Assembly: GCA_964559135.1 (NCBI GenBank)
Contig: CAZLGG010000088.1
Span: 1-16,541 of the forward strand
Origin: DRQF01 sp964559135
Lineage (GTDB): Bacteria > Planctomycetota > GCA-002687715 > DRQF01
Length of the DNA: 16,541 nucleotides
Direction of reading: 5' to 3'
Shown here in pieces: positions 1-7,185 of the stretch. The translations under genes and the position numbers were made by a program. Within the stretch, counting starts at the first letter, position 1. Each line of letters begins with the position of its first letter. The notes below the pieces were generated by a model, which saw only the letters and a program-made list of their open reading frames with translations, had not been told where the DNA came from and searched no databases.

Positions 1-1
1 C

Positions 2-2359
2 GGAACGAATCACCCGTCACGTTGCGCCTGGATCGGGACCCTCATCTTCGTCGTGCTCGTCGCGGGATGTGGGGGAGGCAACGGCAACAACTCCGGCAAC
101 GTCCCCATGGTCGTCGCCACATCCTTCCCCGGATTCCCCGCCGCCGCCGGGGCGGGGCTCACCCCCATCTTCAGGGACGAAGTCCTCCTTCTCACCCTGG
201 ACCGCCCCGTCGACACCACGATCCTGGGTGGACTCGTGACGGACAGCATGGGACAGCTGCGGACGTTCGTCGGCATCTCCAGCACCAATGCGGCCGGGGC
301 GCCCTATCACGCGTTCGCGGATCAGGTCGCCGCTCATCAGGCCTTCCAAGTCCTGGATGACGCGCAAGGCGCGGCGGCGACGCCGTATGCCGGCGTCCTC
401 GGGGTGTCGGCCGTCGCTCCCGACACGATCGTCTTCGATCCAAACGTGCGTCCCGGAAACCCCTTCGGCCTCGCACCGAGCCCGGGCTTCGAAGCCGACA
501 CCCAGTACGACCTTTTCGTCCCGGCCGACTCGGCCCTCACCGCGGGTGGACGATCCGTCGGCCCCTTCGGTGGTCCACCGCCGCAGCCCGTTCCCGCGTT
601 CATGGACCCGGCGCCGCCGGTGGGCACGGTGTTTCTTGCCGGACCGGGTTTCGCGCCGGATACGACTCCCCCTGCCGTCGTCTCTGTGACGACCCAATTC
701 CTGAGTCAGAACGGACTGCCAAACACATCGCCGATTCCCCATGACGACACGATCATCGTCACGTTCAGTGAGCCCATCGATCCGGCCAGTATCGATCTCG
801 TGTCGAATCTCATCATCCGCAACACCTCGGTGACCACGCCCTCTGCCCCGACGGGTGTCATCGTTCCCACGACGCTGGTCTCGAATGCGGAGGGGACCGT
901 GTTCAACCTCACCCCGACGAGCTTCGGGCCGGGGCCTGACACGATACGGGTGGAAGTGGGGACGAATGCGAACCCGACGAGCGCCATTCTGGACCTTCCC
1001 GCGGGGGCCACGGGCTCCCAGAACCCTCTGTCCAACTCCCTCGTGACCGAATTCACGACCCAGTCGGCGCCCGGACAGGCCACGGCCGCGAGCATCACCG
1101 AGTCTTTCGACTCCAACACCCAGCAGGATCCCACGTTCATTCCCCGCTACAATCCGGCCGAATGGAATCAGGCTCCGGGCTCGGCGGGTCCGCCGACGAG
1201 CCAGCTCCGGGGCCAGGCCCTCAGCGGCAGCGCCTTCGGGCCCAATCTGGGAACGCGCCAACAGTTCAGCTTCCAGCCCCAGGGGGCGATCCCCTCGCTC
1301 CCGGCGATCTGCAACACCCCCACCTGCACCTACAACGCGCCGTTCGACACGGACGTCCACAATCTCGGACCAAGTGCCAACCCCATGGGTGGCAGCCACC
1401 TGATGGCCCTCTATCTCGCCAATGGCAACGAGTTGCCACTCGAACTCGCGAACTCCATCGAACTGTTCGAGTGGGCCGCACCGGCCGGCATGGCTTCCGC
1501 GATCAGCTATGCGGGGTTCCAGATGCAGATGTCCCACACGACGGCCGAAGCCAGCAACCCCTCCAGTTTCGGCCTGACAATTCCCTATTCAGCCAACTTC
1601 GATTTCGACAACCCGCAGAACGAGTGGCTCATGCCGGTCACTCACCCGAATCCCACCAACACGAACCTCAATGAAGCCCCCGTCCTGGTGATTCCCAGCA
1701 CGACCTACACCGTGGGCCAGTTCAGCCCCATCGGAGTCTTCGTTCCGTATCCGCCTCTCGCGATCCCCTTCGACTTCGACTACAATCGCCAGGAGCCGTC
1801 TGTGACCGGATTCCCGGTCTCACCGAATCTGATCGTCGACATCGACATCCCTCCCCCCGTCATCGAGGTGAATGGCAACCACAACGTGGTCGTCGGCTCC
1901 AACGCGGACACGCCCACGCCGATACGACGGATGCTGGGGCCTTCCTTGGCGCAAGTCGGTGCCCCCGGGTTCGCCCTTTCTCTGGACGCGGCGATCTACC
2001 ACGGACGATTCACCACCGTGAACAAGAACTCATCCGCGAGGACGGTGTTCTTCGACGTCGGCGCGACGACGATGAACCCCGACTACACGACGCTGAATCT
2101 GTTTCCTGCGATCTCCAGCCGTCCTCCCGGCACCGCCATCACGGTGCGCATCGAGGGCGCGGACACGGTGAACGGCAACATGGGAGTGGGGAGCACGGGC
2201 ACGCTCACCTACGTCACCCACGACGGCGTGATCCAGCCCGACCAGCTGGATCTGCTGGACGGCAAACGATTCATTCGCGTGACGTTCGAACTCGAAGCGG
2301 ATGTCGTGAACAACGTCGTGCCGTTCATCAACGGCTTCGTCTTGGGTTACGACTTCTGA
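2..2359 (+). CDS. Ig-like (Big_5-type) domain lipoprotein, 5' truncated by window edge
   Basis: The frame is open from base 2 and the true start lies outside the window. The first visible residues form the end of a lipoprotein signal peptide: a hydrophobic run (WIGTLIFVV) followed by the lipobox LVAGC and a Gly/Asn-rich tether, so the mature protein should be lipid-anchored. The GTG at 53 would leave only five residues before the lipobox cysteine and is not a credible start. About 200 residues after the cysteine, a segment beginning DTTPPAVVSV and containing IIVTFSEPID is typical of the SbsA/Big_5 Ig-like domain. An N-terminal stretch (LLLTLDRPVD) may be a divergent copy. The rest is rich in Pro, Asn and Thr and includes one close cysteine pair (CNTPTC) that could form a disulfide. 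The C-terminal 400 residues match nothing I recognise. The role is unknown; a structural or adhesive surface protein is an inference. Confidence 0.85.
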   Translation, partial: GTNHPSRCAWIGTLIFVVLVAGCGGGNGNNSGNVPMVVATSFPGFPAAAGAGLTPIFRDEVLLLTLDRPVDTTILGGLVTDSMGQLRTFVGISSTNAAGAPYHAFADQVAAHQAFQVLDDAQGAAATPYAGVLGVSAVAPDTIVFDPNVRPGNPFGLAPSPGFEADTQYDLFVPADSALTAGGRSVGPFGGPPPQPVPAFMDPAPPVGTVFLAGPGFAPDTTPPAVVSVTTQFLSQNGLPNTSPIPHDDTIIVTFSEPIDPASIDLVSNLIIRNTSVTTPSAPTGVIVPTTLVSNAEGTVFNLTPTSFGPGPDTIRVEVGTNANPTSAILDLPAGATGSQNPLSNSLVTEFTTQSAPGQATAASITESFDSNTQQDPTFIPRYNPAEWNQAPGSAGPPTSQLRGQALSGSAFGPNLGTRQQFSFQPQGAIPSLPAICNTPTCTYNAPFDTDVHNLGPSANPMGGSHLMALYLANGNELPLELANSIELFEWAAPAGMASAISYAGFQMQMSHTTAEASNPSSFGLTIPYSANFDFDNPQNEWLMPVTHPNPTNTNLNEAPVLVIPSTTYTVGQFSPIGVFVPYPPLAIPFDFDYNRQEPSVTGFPVSPNLIVDIDIPPPVIEVNGNHNVVVGSNADTPTPIRRMLGPSLAQVGAPGFALSLDAAIYHGRFTTVNKNSSARTVFFDVGATTMNPDYTTLNLFPAISSRPPGTAITVRIEGADTVNGNMGVGSTGTLTYVTHDGVIQPDQLDLLDGKRFIRVTFELEADVVNNVVPFINGFVLGYDF

Positions 2360-2843
2360 GAGAAAGGCGGGGTCCCGGCGAGGCGGCGCTCTCATGCAAG
2401 GATGCGAAGGATGCCTCCGACGAAAAAGGGCGCTCGGGGGAGCGCCCTATGAGGTCGAGAGAGTCGCGGCCGGGATTCCTCTTGGGTGATTCCTCCCAGA
2501 CATTCGAGGAACCGGTCACGTTCGATGTGTTGATGGAGCGGATGTTTTTTCGATTTCGAAATCACCCACCGGTCGCGAAACTCTCCCTTCCCGATTTATC
2601 TTCATCGGCCCCGATGAGCCGAACCCCCCTCTACACATCAACTTCCGTACCGAATGGGCGCGGCCGTCCCGTTTTTTCCCTCCGTCGTTCGCAACCTCTT
2701 TGGAGCTCGCTGGTTGAAGGTGCCGGTATGGAGTGAAAATGGCCTCGAAGAGCCTTTCCGCCCCCCGCCGGCAAGTTTTCCTGTCCTCTGAGGAGGACGC
2801 TGGTCCGCTCCCGCTGTCTCAAATCTTCGAAGGAGGATTTTCG
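2360..2843. other. Gene-free interval of about 480 bases
   Basis: No convincing coding region is visible on either strand; short open frames lack family motifs and good ribosome binding sites. The interval holds a leftward intrinsic terminator (2423-2447) and a perfect 12-bp palindrome GATTTCGAAATC at 2552-2563 just after a run of six T, which could be an operator-like site. The promoter of the coiled-coil gene at 2844 must lie in the right part, but no clear -35/-10 pair stands out. Confidence 0.5.
2423..2447 (-). terminator. Intrinsic terminator reading leftward
   Basis: A 7-bp perfect GC stem (GGGCGCT at 2428-2434 with AGCGCCC at 2441-2447) has a 6-nt loop. On the minus strand it is followed at once by five T (the A run at 2423-2427), the standard rho-independent layout. 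On the plus strand the stem is followed by TATGAGG, with no T run. It lies 68 nt past the lipoprotein stop, so it may still help end that transcript, but its polarity is leftward. Confidence 0.55.
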
Positions 2844-3644
2844 ATGAAGCCGTTCCATCTGATCGTTGCCGTGGCCTTCGTGACCGTGGCCGTGAGTCTC
2901 ACCACGTCCCTTCTGGTTTCGAGCACCGACGATGAAGCCCAAAACTCCTGGCTCGCCGAGAAGACCGATTTGATGCGACAGCTGCACGACGAACGCACCG
3001 AGATCGACTCTCTGAAGGAAGCGATGCGAAAAATGGACGCCCGCCTCCAACGTGCCGAAGGGGAGGACTCAGGCCTGGAAGCACTCCGTATCAAGCGCGA
3101 ACTCGAATCCAGAATCGACGCTCTGGAGGACGAGATCGCCGCTCTGAGGCCACTGAAGGAGCCGCTGCTGACCGGGACCGAGGCCCAACCCAGGGTCGTC
3201 GCCGCGCTGGAATCGAAGTTGGATTCCGTGGTGAAGAAGAAGTTTCGCGAACAGCAGAAAAAGCAGTTCGCCGTCTTCAAGCCGTTCATCAAACGCGGGT
3301 TTACGCGAGGGTTCGACCGCGCCGCCCGCAAATTGAAACTCAATCCGGAGCAGAAAAAGCGCCTGAAGAAAGCCGCGGACAAGGCCTTCGAGAAGGTCGC
3401 TCCCCAGCTTCAGGTCCTGTTCGACCCTCAAGCCGCACCCGAGGAAAAGACCGCCGCCATCGCCGAGGTTGAAAACTCGGTCGCGGAGGTAGGCACCGAC
3501 GCGGAGAGCTATCTGACGCCGGAGCAGTTGGAGCAATTCAATCAGATGCAGCAACAAAGTCTGCAGGGCATCCAGCAGATGCAAGCGATGTTCGGCGGTG
3601 GTGCCAACGGGGCCGCGGGCGGCGATTCCGGAACCGGGAATTGA
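2844..3644 (+). CDS. Membrane-anchored coiled-coil protein of unknown function
   Basis: A 266-residue protein. The ATG at 2844 is preceded by a strong Shine-Dalgarno (AAGGAGGA, about 6 nt away) and opens a clear membrane segment (residues 5-26, FHLIVAVAFVTVAVSLTT). The upstream in-frame ATG at 2733 would bury this segment and has no comparable ribosome site. Residues about 36-102 are a heptad-rich, highly charged coiled coil. Residues 120-190 are Lys/Arg-rich and helical, with LNPEQ at 166-170, and LTPEQ recurs at 224-228. These resemble the LTxxQ-type motifs of Spy/CpxP-like periplasmic helical proteins, but the resemblance is only local. The tail is Gln/Met then Gly/Ala-rich. It is likely anchored in the inner membrane with its bulk in the periplasm. 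It is convergent with the downstream cyclophilin gene, with only 9 bases between stops. Function is not recognised. Confidence 0.8.
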   Translation: MKPFHLIVAVAFVTVAVSLTTSLLVSSTDDEAQNSWLAEKTDLMRQLHDERTEIDSLKEAMRKMDARLQRAEGEDSGLEALRIKRELESRIDALEDEIAALRPLKEPLLTGTEAQPRVVAALESKLDSVVKKKFREQQKKQFAVFKPFIKRGFTRGFDRAARKLKLNPEQKKRLKKAADKAFEKVAPQLQVLFDPQAAPEEKTAAIAEVENSVAEVGTDAESYLTPEQLEQFNQMQQQSLQGIQQMQAMFGGGANGAAGGDSGTGN

Positions 3645-3653
3645 TCCGGCGAT

Positions 3654-5651
3654 TCAGAGCACGGTCATCCCGCGAATGACATCACCCTGCACCAGGGCGT
3701 CCAACACATCGAAGCCTTCCACGAGGTCGCCGAAAATCGTGTAGCGGCCGTCCAGATGAGGCTGGGGAGACAGACACAGGAACCACTGACTTCCGCCCGT
3801 GTCGCGCCCAGCCAGCGCCATCCCCAAGGTGCCGCGGCGATAGGTGAGGGTGTTGATCTCGCACCGCAAATTGTCCGGAGGGCCGCCCCACCCGTCACCC
3901 CGGGGGCACCCGGCCTGCGCGACGAAGTCCGGGACGACGCGATGAAAGAGAACACCGTCGTAGTCACCGCTGCGCACGCGTTCCAAAAAAGCGAGTACGG
4001 TGAAGGGCGCCTCTCGGGGATACAACTCGAGAATCATGGTTCCCCGTGAGGTCTCGACGCGTACGCGAGGTCGACGCCCGCGCTCGAGGAGCGCGAGGGC
4101 GGCAAGCACGCGGGGCCGGTCCTCGGGGAGGGGGCGGAAGGCCGGGCGCATCGGTTGGCCCATTCCCTTCAGTGTCTTCGTCGCCAGGGTTCGCAGCGCG
4201 ACCTCGGACTCTTCTCGCGCCATGCGCTCCAAGAAGGCCAGCGCCCTGTCCCCGCCGAGGACCTCGGCGAAGCGGATCAAAGCCTGACGCGCCTCCGCTT
4301 GGGACCCTGGGAGAACACGCCGCGCCCTGTCGAGAACCTGCCAAGCTCTCTCCCGCTCGCGCGTTGTCCACGCATCGGACGTCTTCGCCAGCCCGTCCAA
4401 AGCGATGGACAAGAGCACTTCGTCCGTGGCTGCGCCGGCCAGGGACAACAAGCGGCTTCGCTGGTCCGAGGACTTGCTGCCCGCGAAGGCCTCCCAGTAC
4501 GCCGCCACGACGCGCCGATCGGGATCGTTCTCGTAAACGGTCGCCAGGGAACGGCCCTCTATGCGGTCGGTCTTGCCCACGATGGAAGCGACGGCGACCC
4601 TTTGGGGCCAGGGGCGGGCGAGACGCCCTTTCCGCGCTTCGTCGAAAAAGACCTTGGGCGAGAGGGCGGCCAGGGGCACGGCCGCAGCCGCCCGCACATC
4701 GATCACGGGGTCCTTGTCGAAGACGGCCCACACGAGAGCGGCGAGGCCGCGTCGGTCACGGGCCTCCAGGTCCGTGCCGGGCAGCCATCGTCCCAGCGAT
4801 TCGAGTGCCGTTCGCATGAGGTGGGCGTCGCCGGTCTTCAAGGCCGCCAGGAACGCCGGCAGGGCGCCGCGTTGCGGGATCGCGCCCAGCGCCCGAAGGA
4901 TCTGGATGCGTGGAGACCGCTCATCCCGTGCGAGAAAGGCGGCGACCAAGGGCCCCACACTCGCATCATCCGCGAGCCGTCCGAGCCCGCGAGCGGCCAG
5001 AGCCGCGACCTCGGCATCGCCGTCGCCGAGCAATCCCTCCAGTCTTTCCCTGTCCGAGGCCGTGCCACGGCGCATGAGGTAGCGGGTGGCCGCCCTCCGA
5101 AGCGGAGGCGGGTTTGAACCGTCAAGCCGACTGCGCGCCTCCTCCAGATACGACACGTCCTTCAGGCGCCAACCGTAGGTGAGTCGGGCTTGCCAGGGGT
5201 CGCCCAGACGGCGCGGGTCATTCGTCCACCGCGCCCCGGCCGGCCCGTCCAACGGTCCCTTCGGGTCTTCCAGCGCGGGCAGCTCGAGAGTGAATCCCCC
5301 CGTGACATCACCGCCCTCCACCCGTCGGAGCTCTCCGAGAGCGAGGGCGCGCAGGCGGAGGAAGCTCGGAAAAAGTCTCCATCCCTGATCCCAGCTCATC
5401 CACCCGAGAAGGGCGGCGTCCTCTCTCACGACACGGGCGAGTCGGGGAGACCCCACCCGGGCGAGACAGGAGAAAACGAAGAGCTGGCGGTCGAGATCTC
5501 CCTCCTGGATGAGAGCCTCCCAGGCCTCGGGAGATTCGACGCGCCGGTCCATCAGCGAGAGAGCACGAGCGCGCAGAGACCAGGAGTCCTGCGCCGGAAC
5601 CCGGGTGAGAAAGACCATCGTCAGGAGGGCCGCCGACCAAGCCATGCGCAT
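3654..5651 (-). CDS. Exported HEAT-repeat protein with C-terminal cyclophilin-type peptidyl-prolyl isomerase domain
   Basis: A 665-residue protein. The start ATG at 5651 overlaps the stop of the upstream phosphohexomutase gene (TGATG) and follows AGGAGG at 7-nt spacing. The open frame continues upstream of this ATG, but that part is the shadow of the mutase gene. A signal peptide (MRMAWSAALLTMVF, likely cleaved after VPA, residues 18-20) sends it to the periplasm. Residues about 180-290 are clear HEAT/PBS-type repeats, with further helical segments to about 515. Residues about 530-665 are a cyclophilin domain: LFHRVVPDF carries the catalytic Arg and the Phe, followed by the Gln (VAQAG); TGGSQWF and LDGRYTIFG are the usual later motifs. 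The His that follows LDG+basic in human CypA is Tyr here, and the CypA Trp is His, as in many bacterial cyclophilins. It probably catalyses proline isomerisation, with the repeats binding a partner. Co-transcription with the mutase is likely; a functional link is not evident. Confidence 0.88.
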   Translation of the reverse strand: MRMAWSAALLTMVFLTRVPAQDSWSLRARALSLMDRRVESPEAWEALIQEGDLDRQLFVFSCLARVGSPRLARVVREDAALLGWMSWDQGWRLFPSFLRLRALALGELRRVEGGDVTGGFTLELPALEDPKGPLDGPAGARWTNDPRRLGDPWQARLTYGWRLKDVSYLEEARSRLDGSNPPPLRRAATRYLMRRGTASDRERLEGLLGDGDAEVAALAARGLGRLADDASVGPLVAAFLARDERSPRIQILRALGAIPQRGALPAFLAALKTGDAHLMRTALESLGRWLPGTDLEARDRRGLAALVWAVFDKDPVIDVRAAAAVPLAALSPKVFFDEARKGRLARPWPQRVAVASIVGKTDRIEGRSLATVYENDPDRRVVAAYWEAFAGSKSSDQRSRLLSLAGAATDEVLLSIALDGLAKTSDAWTTRERERAWQVLDRARRVLPGSQAEARQALIRFAEVLGGDRALAFLERMAREESEVALRTLATKTLKGMGQPMRPAFRPLPEDRPRVLAALALLERGRRPRVRVETSRGTMILELYPREAPFTVLAFLERVRSGDYDGVLFHRVVPDFVAQAGCPRGDGWGGPPDNLRCEINTLTYRRGTLGMALAGRDTGGSQWFLCLSPQPHLDGRYTIFGDLVEGFDVLDALVQGDVIRGMTVL

Positions 5652-7030
5652 CAGGAGGCCTCCTGAAGTCTCGAAAGGTCCAGAAACTCGTAGGCACCGA
5701 GGACCTCCAAGAAGAGGTCCTTCAAGGTCTCCAGACCGTCCGGCGTCGCAGCTTCGAGCCGCACCGTGAGGTTGGCCGTCGTGTTGCTGGCTCGGACGAG
5801 CCCCCAGCCATCGGGGGTTTTCACGCGCGCTCCGTCGATGGTGACCACGTCGAAGCCGCGCTTTTTGAAGTCCGCGGTGAGGCGGTCGACAACGCCGAAC
5901 TTTTCGCTTTCGGGGACCGGAACCTTGATCTCGGCCGTGGAAAACGTCTCGGGGATTTCCTGAAAGAGACCCGAGCACTTGCAGTCCGATTTCTCCATGA
6001 GCGCCATGACCTCGAGGGCCGAGTAGAGAGAGTCGTCGATGAGGTGCCAATCCCTTCCGAAGACGATGTGCCCGGAGAGTTCGCCACCCAAGATGGCGTC
6101 CATCTCCTTCATGTCCTGCTTGAGGATCGAGTGGCCCGTTCGTCCCATCACGGGTTCTCCGCCGTGGCGTCGGATGAAACCGTCGAGGAAGTCGCTGCAC
6201 TTCACATCGTAGCGGACCTTTCCGCCGGGATAGCGCTCGAGAAGATCCCGAGCGAACACGGCGACGAGCCAATCCGCGCTGATCTTTCGCCCCGTCTCGT
6301 CGATGAGCCCGACGCGGTCACCGTCGCCGTCGAATCCCAAGCCGAGGTCGGCGCCCGTCGACGTCACGGTCCGCATCAGATCCGCCATGTAGGCGGGAAC
6401 CTCCGGGTCGGGAAGATGATTGGGGAAACGGCCGTCGGGCTCGCAATAGAGTTCGTTCACCTCATGGCCGAACGCGCGGAGGATGCGCGGGACCACAGGT
6501 CCCATGACTCCATTCCCACAGTCCACGACCACCTTGAATCGGCGTGCGAAGTGGAAGGCCCCGCCCAACTCGGCTTCGTAGGTGGCCAGGATGTCTTTTT
6601 CCTCGGCACTTCCGTTCCCGGATTCGAAGTCGCCCGCCTCGACGAGGCGACGGATCGTCTGGATTTCCTCCCCGTAGATCGCCAAAGAGCCCTTGCAGAT
6701 CTTGAGGCCGTTGTACTCGACCGGGTTGTGCGACCCGGTGATCATCAGGCCGCCGCCCGCGCCCAGCTTCTCGATGGCGTAATACAAAACGGGCGTCGGA
6801 ACGATGCCGACGTCCACGACATGGAGCCCCGTGGCGACGAAACCCCGTGTCGCCGCCCGGGCGAAACCCGGCGAGGAGAGACGGACGTCCCTGCCCAGGG
6901 CCACCGACGTCACACCGCTTCTTGCAAGGTAAGTGCCGATTCCCCGAGCGATGAGTTCGACGGTCTCATCGGTGAGATCTTCTCCGACGTGTCCCCGAAT
7001 GTCGTACTGCCGGAAAATGGTCGGATTCAT
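5651..7030 (-). CDS. Phosphomannomutase/phosphoglucomutase (AlgC/ManB family)
   Basis: A 459-residue alpha-D-phosphohexomutase, close to the 463 residues of Pseudomonas AlgC. It interconverts mannose- or glucose-6-phosphate and the 1-phosphate, feeding GDP-mannose, LPS or exopolysaccharide synthesis in the cytoplasm. All four family motifs are present: active-site serine loop TGSHNP (Ser100), metal loop DGDGDR (234-239), sugar-binding GGELSGH (315-321) and the phosphate-binding loop RASNTTANLTVRLE (413-426). The start at 7030 is chosen because NPTIFRQYDIRG is the normal family N-terminus and GGAGAGAG lies just upstream; the frame extends 45 codons further without family sequence. In the fourth motif the usual Pro after SNT is replaced by Ala. 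The gene is divergent from the nucleoside operon and coupled to the HEAT-cyclophilin gene. Sugar specificity cannot be decided from the motifs, so no symbol is given. Confidence 0.93.
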   Translation of the reverse strand: MNPTIFRQYDIRGHVGEDLTDETVELIARGIGTYLARSGVTSVALGRDVRLSSPGFARAATRGFVATGLHVVDVGIVPTPVLYYAIEKLGAGGGLMITGSHNPVEYNGLKICKGSLAIYGEEIQTIRRLVEAGDFESGNGSAEEKDILATYEAELGGAFHFARRFKVVVDCGNGVMGPVVPRILRAFGHEVNELYCEPDGRFPNHLPDPEVPAYMADLMRTVTSTGADLGLGFDGDGDRVGLIDETGRKISADWLVAVFARDLLERYPGGKVRYDVKCSDFLDGFIRRHGGEPVMGRTGHSILKQDMKEMDAILGGELSGHIVFGRDWHLIDDSLYSALEVMALMEKSDCKCSGLFQEIPETFSTAEIKVPVPESEKFGVVDRLTADFKKRGFDVVTIDGARVKTPDGWGLVRASNTTANLTVRLEAATPDGLETLKDLFLEVLGAYEFLDLSRLQEAS

Positions 7031-7061
7031 GATATCTCTCTCCGCGGGTTGGAACATGACG

Positions 7062-7090
7062 ATGGTAGCCACCCACCGAGCGCGAGTCCA
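7062..7090 (-). promoter_or_regulatory. Weak candidate promoter for the phosphohexomutase-cyclophilin pair
   Basis: Read leftward, TGGACT (7090-7085) and TACCAT (7067-7062) are separated by 17 bases and each matches four of six sigma70 consensus positions. The pair lies 32 bases before the mutase start. Its -35 would touch the -35 of the rightward promoter. Confidence 0.25.
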
Positions 7091-7120
7091 TTGACGACGT
7101 TTCGCGGGCAGGCGTAGAAT
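7091..7120 (+). promoter_or_regulatory. Sigma70-like promoter of the nucleoside salvage operon
   Basis: TTGACG at 7091-7096 and TAGAAT at 7115-7120 are separated by 18 bases; each box matches five of six consensus positions. Transcription would begin near 7127, giving a leader of about 60 nt before the transporter ATG at 7186. Confidence 0.5.
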
Positions 7121-7185
7121 CCCCGGTCCCTCCGGCCTCGTGGTCCGGAGACCCGTCGCTCTCACTCGGTCCCGAGGGATTTCAC

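Noticed and set aside
17..1537. Long minus-strand open frame opposite the lipoprotein gene
   Set aside because: Arg/Gly-rich composition typical of an antisense shadow in GC-rich DNA; no motifs, while the plus strand has lipobox and Ig-like signatures.
53..2359. GTG at 53 as start of the lipoprotein
   Set aside because: It leaves only five residues before the lipobox cysteine; the signal peptide continues upstream to the window edge, so the gene is partial.
2733..2843. Upstream ATG at 2733 for the coiled-coil protein
   Set aside because: It adds 37 residues without family character before a membrane segment, and the ATG at 2844 has a much stronger ribosome site.
3625..3641. Hairpin at the convergent stops as a bidirectional terminator
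   Set aside because: Short stem with a bulge, two-base loop and no T run on either strand.
5652..6272. N-terminal extension of the HEAT-cyclophilin frame into the mutase gene
   Set aside because: It overlaps conserved mutase coding sequence in another frame; the signal peptide and coupled ATG at 5651 mark the start.
6044..7117. Plus-strand open frame opposite the phosphohexomutase
   Set aside because: No motifs and no ribosome site; the minus strand carries four diagnostic mutase motifs.
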